A stretch of 64,000 nt of DNA from Tetragonia tetragonoides (Eukaryota > Streptophyta > Magnoliopsida > Caryophyllales > Aizoaceae). The position numbers were made by a program, and so were the translations under genes. Positions 54,914 through 64,000 of this stretch are shown here, in pieces. The stretch covers positions 21,283,307 to 21,347,306 of the forward strand of contig CM076139.1 in NCBI GenBank assembly GCA_038025085.1, read 5' to 3'. The first letter of the stretch is position 1. Each line of letters starts with the position of its first letter. The notes beneath the pieces are model-generated. The model had not been told where the DNA came from and did no database searches. It saw nothing but the letters and a program-made list of their open reading frames with translations.

Positions 54914-57900
54914 ATGGGCGATGAGAAAGACAAGAAAGGAGCAGGTGACTCCGGAAAGGTGATGAACTCACCATATCATCTGGGATCGAATGATAATCTT
55001 GGAAATATTATCACGCAAGTTCAATTTCGTGGTGTGAACTATGAAGAAAAGGCTCGTGCTATGAAGACTTCATTGCGAGCGAGAAGAAAATTTGGTTTCA
55101 TTGACGGAACCATACCGAGACCAGCAGATGATGCATCGGAGACTGAAGACTGGTGGACAGTCCAGTCCATGTTGGTGTCATGGATCATGAACACCATTGA
55201 ACCATCATTGAGGGCAACAATCTCGTACATGGAAGATGCGAGATTGTTGTGGAAAGATATCAAGGAGCGGTTCTCCATAGCTAATGGACCGCGGATTCAG
55301 CAATTGAAGAACGAACTCGCTGAGTGCAAGCAGCGGGGATCATCTATCGTAGCATACTACGGTAAACTTAAGCTTATTTGGGATGAACTGTCCAATTACG
55401 AGCAATTGCCGCTTTGTCAATGTGGCAATTGCTTGTGTGATATTGGTGGACAATTAGAGAAGAAGAAGGAAGAAGAACGAGTGCACCAATTCCTCATGGG
55501 GTTGGACAGTGCAACATATGGAACTGTGCGATCAAATCTTCTAGCACTGGATTCGTTGCCTCCTCTGAATAAAGCATACTCAACAGTTATACAAGAAGAA
55601 AGCTTACATGCTGCTGCACGTGGAAGTGAACCTCAAGCCGAAGTTAACAGCTTTTCGGTTAAAACTTCAACAGGTCCAAGAGGACATGCTGGGGTTAAGG
55701 ACAAGGGCATGACTTACTCCTATTGTAAGAGAACAGGTCATGAGATCGATGGGTGCTTTCAATTGCACGAATTCCCGCATTGGTGGGGAGATCATCCGAG
55801 ACCTGACGGGCGTGGTGATGGAGGACGTGGAAGGGGCAGTGTCCAGCAACATGGAGCACAAGGAAACGGACAGGGGATAGGGCGTGGGCGTGGAAGTATG
55901 CCTCGTGCGAATGCAGCCACTACTCTACTTGGTGCTGGTGGAGTGGAACTTGGGAACGTGAATAATGACACATTGCAGGCTCTTGTGAATTATTTGACAG
56001 CTCAAAAATCAGCCAATACAGAGGCCACTACGGGTAAGAAAACAGACCAACTGCAATGGATATTTGATACAGGGGCATCACGCCACATGACAGGGAACCT
56101 CGGGTTCTTAAGTGAGTTGTGCAATGTGACTGAATGTCCGGTGGGACTGCCGAATGGGGAACATGCCGTGGCTACCAAAGAGGGGACGTTTGTTCTTGAT
56201 GAAAACTTAATTGTTTAATGTTCTATATGTGCCTCAATTGAATTGTAATTTGATTTCTGTGTCGCAATTAGTTGCAGAAAATAATTGTTCTGTCTACATC
56301 ACTAATAAAAAATGTGTGATACAGGACTCCACCTTGAGGATCCTGATTGGCGCGTGTGAGCTGCGAGGGGGGCTCTACTATTTCCGCGGTGGTGCTTCAG
56401 CAAGGGTGGTGAAGACTGGAGGAAATGCTTCTTTTGATTTGTGGCACAAGAGGTTGGGTCATCCTTCTGTTAAGATAGTTGAATTGTTACCAGAAGATGA
56501 TGCTAATAGGAAGAGTAGTGATTTGGCGAATAAAGTGTGTGATGTTTGTCTTAGAGCAAAACAATCAAGAGATAGTTTTCCTAGCAGTGAAAATAATACT
56601 ACAGATATTTTTCAGTTGATTCATTGTGATTTTTGGGGAGGATATCGTCACCTTACCTCTTGTGGTGCTTCTTATTTTTTTACTATTGTTGATGATTACT
56701 CCCGTGGTGTTTGGATTTATTTGCTTAAGGATAAGACTGAAGTTCCTTCTACTTTGCTTAATTTTTTTCCATGGTTGAGCATCAGTTTAAAAAACAAGTG
56801 AAAATTGTTCGAAGTGATAACGGTACGGAGATTACTTTTTTGAAGGATTATTTTCTTAAAAATGGCATCATGCATGAGACATCTTGTCGAGGCACACCTC
56901 AACAAAATGGGCGGGTAGAAAGGAAACATCGACATATTTTTAATGTAGCCCGTGCATTGCGGTTTCAAGCTAATCTTCCTATTTATTTTTGGGGTGAGTG
57001 TGTATTGACCGCGGGCTATCTGATTAATCGTACACCATCAATGGTCTTGAAAGGAAAGACTCCTTATGAAATACTACATGGCAAGCCTCCTTCATATGCT
57101 CATTTTCGTGTATTTGGGTGTCTTTGTTATGTTCATAATCAAGACAGAAAAGGAGATAAATTTGCTAGCAAGAGTAGACGATGTATTTTTGTGGGGTATC
57201 CATATGGGAAAAAGGGATGGCGTGTGTATGATTTGGAACTTGGAGTTTTTCTCGTGTCTCGCGATGTTGTTTTCTCTGAAAATGAATTTCCTTATTATGA
57301 TGGTGATGCTAGTTCTTTGGGTTCACCGACCCCTGACATGAATTTAGAGATATTTTATGACTTTAGTGAGGAACACATTGTTGGTGCTTCTGGTGATGCG
57401 GGTGGACTCACGACAGCTACTGGCACGTCACTATCCACCAGTGACGAGCTAGAAGCCATAGAGACGGGGGGCTCACAGTGGTGTTTCTCATGAGGATGAG
57501 GGGACATGGTGTTCGTGAGACTGGTGTTACTGTGACGGATGATGGGGGTGATACTGGAATGTCTTCTAGTAGTGAAGATCATGGTGAGGGGTCAAGTGAT
57601 GATAGGAGTGCAGGTACTGATCACAGTGGTGTAGAAAATTTGGGTCGCGGACAACGACATAAGCAACCTCCAGCTCGCTTACAAGACTATGTTATGTACA
57701 CGACGCGGAATTTGAGCCCCTCTACCAGCTCCTCAGCCCAGTCACATCCTCCAGGTAAGCCTTATCCTATGGCACATTATGTGAATTGTGACAAATTTTC
57801 TGTGCGACATCGGAATTTGTTGGCATCTATAACTGCAGGGATGGAGCCAACTACATTTTCCCAGGCAGTACAACATGAGTGCTGACGTGATGCCATGGGA

Positions 57901-59379
57901 AAAGAGATCCAAGCACTAGAAGCGAATGAAACATGGACTCTGGAAAAGCTACCACCTGCAAAGAAGGCAATTGGGAGCAAATGAGTGTATAAAACTAAAT
58001 ACAATTCAGATGGCACGATTGAGAGGCACAAAGCTAGGCTGGTGATTCTTGGCAATAATCAAGTGGAAGGGATTGATTATAATGAAACATTTGCTCCGGT
58101 TGCGAAAATGGTGATTGTACGTGCTTTTCTTGCAGTAGCCGCAGCGAAGAACTGGGAACTACATCAAATGGATGTCCACAATGCCTTCCTTCACGGTGAT
58201 TTCGAGGAAGAAGTGTATATGAAGTTGCCTCCAGGCTTTAATGCACCTCAACAAGGGATGGTATGTCGTCTCCGTAAATCATTATATGGGTTGAAACAAG
58301 CACCACGATGTTGGTTTGTCAAATTAGCTACTGCCTTGAAAACGTATGGTTTTGTCCAGTCCTATTCGGATTACTCATTGTTCACCCTGCAACATGGACC
58401 AACTCAACTTAATATTTTGGTTTACGTTGATGATTTGATAATTTCGGGTAATAATGGAGAGGCAATTCGGGATTTCAAACAATATTTGAGTGATTGTTTT
58501 TATATGAAAGACTTGGGAGTTCTAAAATATTTTTTGGGTATTGAAGTGGCGCGTAGTGCGGAAGGCATATTTTTGTGTCAACGCAAATATGCATTGGATA
58601 TTGTCTCAGAGGTGGGCATGCTGGGTGCCAAACCCGTTATCATTCCTCTTGATCAGAATCACAAGTTGGCATTGGAGGATGGTCCTTTATTTGTTGATCC
58701 AGAGCGTTATCGTCGTCTCATTGGGCGATTGATTTATCTCTCTGTCACTCGTCCTGAACTTTCTTACTGTGTGCACTTGTTAGCTCAGTTCATGCAAGAA
58801 CCAAGAGAAGCACATTGGGAGGCAGCGTTGAAGGTGGTGCGCTACTTGAAAGGTAGCCCAGGGCAAGGGATTTTGTTGCGCAGTGATTGTGACTTGCAAC
58901 TTTATGGGTGGTGTGACTCCGATTGGGCGAGTTGCCCATTGACTCGAAGCTCTCTTACAGGTTGGTTTGTTTTGTTGGTTAATTCCCCGATTTCATGGAA
59001 GACCAAAAAACAACATACAGTGTCTCGCTCTTCAGCAGAAGCAGAGTACCGATCCATGGCGACCACTACATGTGAATTAAAATGGCTTAAGGCGTTATTG
59101 CTTAGTCTTGGTGTTCGACATCCGAGACCAATGCATCTTTATTGTGACAGTCAAGCCGCGCTCCATATAGCTCCCAACCCCGTATTTCATGAACGGACCA
59201 AGCATATTGAAGTAGATTGCCACTTTGTTCGGGATGAGATCCTTCGTGGAAATATTTGTCCATCCTATGTTTCCACTCATACTTAGTTGGCTGACATCTT
59301 CACTAAAGCGTTGGGCAAACGTCAATTTGACTACTTTCTCGGCAAGTTAGGCATTCGTGATCTACATGCTCCAACTTGA
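54914..59379 (+). pseudogene. copia gag-pol polyprotein, broken
   Basis: Starts MGDEKDKKGAG at ATG 54914. The copia N-terminal gag domain (YHLGSNDNLGNIITQVQFRG) and gag core (LAECKQRGSSIVAYYGKLKL) follow. The zinc knuckle YSYCKRTGHEIDGC has Tyr where the first Cys is expected. Protease shows WIFDTGASRHMTGN. Integrase shows LWHKRLGHPS, CLRAKQSRDSF, FTIVDDYSRGVWIYLL, VRSDNGTE and NGRVERKHRH. RT shows QMDVHNAFLHGDFEEEVYMK, LYGLKQAPRCWF and YVDDLI. RNase H shows GWCDSDWASCP, RSSAEAEYRSMA and FHERTKHIEVDCHFVRDE. Frameshifts lie near 56210, 56770 and 57480. TGA at 57883 and 57982 and TAG at 59284 break the rest. The final stop is TGA 59377-59379. Confidence 0.92.
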
Positions 59380-59386
59380 GGAGGGG

Positions 59387-59596
59387 TATTACGATATAAT
59401 GTATTTTGGGTGATTTGTTGTATCTGTGTATCATAGTATATATAATTGTTAGTTAGGCAAGTGTTGTATTTTAGGTAGGAGTCTAAGAGTTTCCTTATCT
59501 AGGTAACTCTCTAGGTTATTCTCTTTGTATATATATTATGGCGGCTGCGTTTAATGAGATCAGAGCAAGCTTTACATCTCAATTGCCTCTGTTACA
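59387..59596 (+). repeat. 3' LTR of the copia element
   Basis: Near-identical to 54638-54848. Directly preceded by the polypurine tract and followed by AGTTA. Confidence 0.92.
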
Positions 59597-59601
59597 AGTT
59601 A

Positions 59602-60052
59602 GAGTAACCCTTGCGAGTTGCAAGAAGAGTTCTCTAACTGTGTACTGCTTAAAAACGTCTCACAATTAAGGGAAAAGCCTAAGGGGTAAAGCAGGCATTC
59701 TTTCCCAACTGCTCTTGAGTGCACTCAACTAGCTATGCTCTCATAGCCAAATTTGAAGAGGATAGAGAGTTGGGCCTATGAATAATTGTATTGGGAGAGT
59801 AATTATCTAAGTGCTGGAAGGTCGGGGGAAGGGAAGATGGGAGGTGGTATCACCCTAATTTATCCACAGTCAAAATACTTCTGTGGAGTAGTTGACTACC
59901 ATGGTGCAAAAGCATGTCTCTTTTAAAGGGTGTTTGGGCATTACCTTATGTGTACTCTATTTTTTAGTCTTCCGTCTAAAATTAATTGTCACATTTTATT
60001 AGTTAGATAATTTGTTGCCGTAAATTTATCAAATAAATTTAGATATAATAAT
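59602..60052. other. Intergenic stretch, nothing recognised
   Basis: No frame, no transposon ends. Separates the copia element from the next LTR. Confidence 0.45.
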
Positions 60053-60460
60053 TGTTGGACTTGTAATTAAGTGGACCATAACTCAAGTAGTCGATATTTA
60101 GTTCAATGCTAATATTCAGTTAAGTGGGTCAATAATACAAGTCCATTAAGTATTCAGTTAGGCCAAAACCCATTAGGATTACAAGGGTGGTAGGAATCCA
60201 ATTAAGACCTATTATTAGCTTTGTCCCACATCGGGAACTTCAGGTAAAGGGATCCCTGCTGTGGCAATATAAATATAAACCCCTTCAGTTCAGATCACCA
60301 CCCTTTTGCATATATTGCTCACAGTGGAAGACTCCCATACCTAGACGAAAAGTATTCAATGGTGCGGTGCTCTCTCATGGCTTCAGGTTAGTATAATTAA
60401 TTCTATTTTGTACTAATAGATTAATATTAATCGATCTATGATTTTAGATCCAGTTCAACA
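60053..60460 (+). repeat. 5' LTR of a second LTR element (408 bp)
   Basis: Begins TGTTGGACTTG and ends CCAGTTCAACA, so the short termini are inverted (TGTTG/CAACA). It holds a TATA-like AATATAAATATAAACC at 60268-60283. A primer-binding-like site follows at once. The matching 3' LTR is not in the window. Confidence 0.75.
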
Positions 60461-60478
60461 TGTGATATCAGAGCAAGG
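60461..60478 (+). promoter_or_regulatory. Degenerate primer-binding site
   Basis: TGTGATATCAGAGCAAGG resembles the initiator tRNA-Met site TGGTATCAGAGC with an insertion/substitution near its 5' end. Position directly after the LTR supports it. Confidence 0.65.
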
Positions 60479-61974
60479 ATTAATATTTCTACTAGTCTTA
60501 CAAATTAAAGTTTTTTAGTTGGTGAATACGGCTTCCGCCCTTTATTTACTCATACGGTGTTTGTACAGTATGTGTTAGTATTACTGCACAGATTGGATTC
60601 TTGATTGATCAAAACTTCACTTGCTTTTAATCACGTAAGGTTTGACCAGTTATTAGTAAATCCCATGTCTTAAGTTTATTTAGTGCGGTACCGTTATTTC
60701 ATGTTTATCGGGGCATGGGATTGAAGTTTTCCTATTGATATTCATCAATCATCATCTTATTCGCTCATCTAATCTTTTTGGTGGGACTATTTATTTAGAG
60801 TTCTTTAATACTCCCATGTAATAGTGTTCTTTATGTTTTTCTTTAGTTTTATCATTGCTTCAGAGTTCAGATTGGGTGTGAATAATTGAATATGAAAGTT
60901 ATTATTTTAATTTTTGCTGACTCGATGATTTATTGCTATTGTTTAGCATATTCAGTTCTTCATATGATCATATAATAGATTGAGAGGTTAAACCTGTTGA
61001 CGTGTTTTCTTCTTTTCACTTCGACTGGGTATTTGGAATTAAAGTATTATGTATATGTGGATGTTACTACGTACTAGCCAAGGAATTCAGATAATTAAGT
61101 TTTAAGTTTAAACTTAAATTTAAGATTGAGTATTTAAGTATTGGTTTGATCACATGTAATTTTTTTTTTTTTTTAATATAGTAGTCTTCCATACGTATTT
61201 TGTTAAAAGGTTTAAAGTTTGAGGTGGTTTAAAACCACAGATATATATGCATGGAAAGTTATATATCTAAAGTGAAGTATTAAGAAGCTACTTGATTATG
61301 GGCATTGATTCAACAACAAATATGGATGGTGCTCATGGTCAAATCTAAAGTAAAAGCTTATATATTCAGTTGCTTGGTCATCTTTGTTGATTTAAAGCCA
61401 AACTTGGATGTTAATATTGTCCAGTCTATGTTTTAGTATGGGGTAAATATATAGTTTTTTTTTTTTAGTACACCCACCTACAGAATAGGAAGATGTACCT
61501 GTATTTTTTCCCTTTAACACTATACAGATATAATTCAGTGTTTTTCCTTTGTGCTCATTAGCACTAATTAAGAAAGTTTGATATGTGATTTAATATGGGC
61601 GACCACTTCAGTTGTTGAAAGTATAATGACTTGGACATTCAGATGAAGATATTTAGAATATGTTTTTCTAGGCATGTCAAATACAACTTAAACTATGTTA
61701 GTTTTATGCATACAGTTTGTGCCTAATCATACAAAGTCGAAGTTTGTTGGGCCATATATTTATCTTTATCGCTTTATTGACCTCAATGCCTTTAGTTAAG
61801 TTGTTGATTAGATCTTCCACATATAAGCGTTTCAGAATAAGAAAAGAATTCAGTTCAGTTTTTAAGTTGAGGTCAAAATTATGAAGTTAATTTAATTAGA
61901 GTTTTTATCTCAAAAGAATCATATTATTGATTTGATTATTTTAGTTTAAATGGAAGGTTTTTTCAGTGGATTGA

Positions 61975-62355
61975 TGTTCTAGTGATTCAACAACAAATTT
62001 GGATGTTAGAAGATTAATTTGGACTTTTCAGCTATTCAGTTGGTTAGCCTTCTAGTGATTCAACAACAAATCTGGATGCTAGAAGATTAATCTAGTTTAC
62101 AAGTTCTTCAGTGGATCTATCTCTTGGCAATTTGACGACTATTGGATGTCAAAAGATTAATTTAATTAACTTTCAGTTTTTCAGTTGGTTAGTCCTTTAG
62201 TGATTCAGCAACAAATTTGGATGCTAAATGACTATCTGTTGGTTCAGTCTTTTTCTGGTGATTCAGTAACAAATTTAGATGCCATGAAATTTAATAAATT
62301 ACAGTTCTTCAGCAAGTTAATCTCTGGGTTATTCAGCAATAAATTTGGATGCCTG
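61975..62355 (+). repeat. Degenerate tandem repeat, about 58-74-bp spacing
   Basis: The core GTGATTCAACAACAAATTTGGATG, with changes, begins near 61981, 62055, 62199, 62257 and 62329, plus a poor copy (GCAATTTGACGACTATTGGATG) near 62129. TTCAGTTGGTTAG words lie between them. A lone earlier core stands near 61304. Confidence 0.8.
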
Positions 62356-64000
62356 GAAATTAACTTGATCCTTAGTGTATGTTATTTTCTAAATAACATA
62401 TCCGTTCATCTTCAGTTGATCTGCAAATTCAGTTGTTTAGTGACTTTTTTAGTTAACAGCCACATTTTGATTTCAGTTGCAAATCTTCATTTCATCCGCA
62501 AATAGCTCATATTTATATCATGCCTTCAAAATTATGCATTGGAATGTTTTTCCGTTGTGGTTCTAATTAAGATCTTATTGATGCAAGAATTTCTTATCTT
62601 AAGTGACATTGTACTTATAACCTTTTCTATAAGTTCTTTCAGTAAAGACTACCGTTTTTATTGAGTTTCTTTTATGCTAGCAATGTGAAATGTCTAGCTG
62701 TTATGGTCACCCTATCTTTCAGGTGGTTTTAGTATGTTGTTTCAATTTTTCAGGTGTATGTAAAACGAAAATAATAAAGAGGTTCATCACTTACGATTTC
62801 CTCAAGGTTGGTAGTTTCATTGATATCCCATGATTCTCTTTTGCTATTGAAGTATCCTCCAACCCATTATGAGCATTTAAAAAACATGCTCTATAATTTG
62901 ATAATGGAGATCATTATTAAGGTTCATGAGCATCAAAATGTTTTTACTTGTTTTTTAGTCTCTTAAGAAATCATTGTCTCACCATTAAAGTAAAATACAT
63001 TATCAGAAGATGTGTGATGTAAACCTCAACCTTAGGAAGAGTACTTCAGAATAACTTAGACATCTTTATTTCCTAATTTCCTCAAACAGGACAAACCCTC
63101 TTAAGTTTTCATAGGGGACATAAAGGAGTTATTAAATGATCTTTAGAGAGACATGATAAAAGTAAAGTTCAGTATTTTTTTTCATCCGTACATTTGGATA
63201 AAGTTTTTATGCATTATGTTATGTTATGAGAATCTTTTTGCACTATTACCAAGGTTAGAGTATGATATTCTTTAGTTTTCTTGGTATCTATATTTTCAGT
63301 AATCTGTTTTTTCTTCAAAGGGGAACATATGCTCACACATAAGGGGGAAAGTTTGTAGATATATGTGTGAGTGTGTTGAGTTAACTAAATTAAATAGATA
63401 ACTTTGTGTATCACTCTTTGTTATTTCATATTGGTTTGATTCAACTTAATTTTACATAAATTCAGTGCAGTTCATTACCTTTAAGTTCAATTCAGTTTTT
63501 TCTAGGTGAATCAAACGGACCTTGAGTCTCCCTCGTTGCTCAAAATTCTCCTTAGTTTTTGATTAATCAGTATTTCTATATAGTGGTATTTGTTTTTCTA
63601 TAGCAAATTTTCAGAATGGATTTTTCCAAAACGTGTAAGGTAATGAATTGACGTGCGAGTTAGTTCATGCTTTAGTTCTTCCAATTTCAGGTTTTTAGTA
63701 TATGAACGAATTTAGTATTATTATTATTTCAAATTGAGTAACATTGATTTGACTCGAGCATATGACAAATATTACAGAAACTAGAGATATTATTCATCCT
63801 TGTTCATATTATATTTCCTTGTCAGTATCTTTTTTAACTTCGTTATTAATTATCATATTGAAGTCTTATGAAATGGGGGTGTGAATCAAAGTTCATTTCA
63901 TGTTCTTCAGGTTATAAGGAGTAGTTGATTGTAGCTTTTGATGCTTATATTCAGTATATATAGTATTTGGCCATGTTCATTAGTGTCCAATATCATACAC

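Larger units (their letters stand above)
54638..59596 (+). mobile_element. Complete Ty1/copia element with 5-bp target duplication
   Basis: LTRs 54638-54848 and 59387-59596 (211 and 210 bp) are flanked by AGTTA (54633-54637 and 59597-59601). By eye the LTRs differ at five bases and one indel, about 2.4%. PBS TGGTATCAGAGC (54849-54860) abuts the left LTR and the purine tract GAGGAGGGG (59378-59386) abuts the right one. Both LTRs begin TATTACG, not TG, and end TTACA. Coding capacity is full length but broken by frameshifts and stops, so it is now non-autonomous. Confidence 0.93.
60461..64000 (+). mobile_element. Non-coding internal region of a LARD-like element (continues past the window)
   Basis: Over 3.5 kb follow the LTR without gag, protease, integrase or RT wording in any frame; the longest frame (62185-62505) is repeat-derived. 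It is AT-rich with recurring TTCAGTT and GATTCAACAACAAATTTGGATG words. A purine tract (CATAAGGGGGAAAG) is at 63338-63351, but no LTR start follows it. Long non-coding internals between LTRs mark LARD elements, mobilised by partners in trans. Without the right end this stays provisional. Confidence 0.55.

Noticed and set aside
62185..62505. 106-codon frame in the LARD-like interior
   Set aside because: Spans the degenerate GATTCAACAACAAATT repeat and shows no retrotransposon motif.
63460..63530. Possible third TTCAGTTCAG-type MITE
   Set aside because: Only one end-like word (AATCAAACGGACC) and no matching inverted end.

Overview
The window looks like a transposon-rich intergenic stretch of an angiosperm nuclear chromosome, probably a eudicot. 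The evidence is the AT-rich composition, spliced genes, and plant-specific families: Tat-type Ty3/gypsy, Ty1/copia, L1-type LINEs, hAT, MULE, Helitron and Tourist-like elements, a PPR gene, a flavanone 3-hydroxylase remnant and a DUF7054 gene. I cannot name the species from sequence alone.

Only two host genes look intact: a P-class pentatricopeptide-repeat gene (16136-17419, +) and a two-exon DUF7054 (At4g22758-like) gene (45851-49460, -), whose 3.1-kb intron is swollen by repeats. A three-exon flavanone 3-hydroxylase pseudogene (17582-20514, +) follows the PPR gene.

Layout. 1-10855: the 3' part of a Tat-lineage retrotransposon, with decayed RNase H and integrase, then two antisense multi-exon genes of the plant-mobile-domain/DUF7745 type, then a 139-bp tandem-repeat array, then a 1.4-kb LTR. 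A GC-rich palindromic array lies upstream of the LTR promoter and of each antisense gene, and the DUF7745 gene's promoter is recognisably similar to the LTR promoter. This is the most interesting system in the window. 10856-11139: a PBS-like site and leader fragment follow the LTR. 11293-15821: two non-autonomous hAT elements, one carrying a Helitron, next to the PPR gene. 16-20.5 kb: PPR gene and F3H pseudogene. 20.5-22.2 kb: two SINEs and a hAT MITE. 22.5-27.75 kb: minus-strand copia element with a CACTA-like insertion, bracketed by a duplicated flank whose breakpoint falls in a large hairpin. 29.04-45.07 kb: a four-level nest, MULE containing a SIRE-like copia derivative containing LINE A containing LINE B. 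45.8-49.5 kb: DUF7054 gene. 50.7-54.4 kb: 5'-truncated LINE. 54.6-59.6 kb: complete copia element with 5-bp target duplication. 60.05 kb to the end: an LTR followed by 3.5 kb of non-coding internal sequence (LARD-like).

All boundaries and homologies were judged by eye. Family names rest on recognised motifs, not on database searches.
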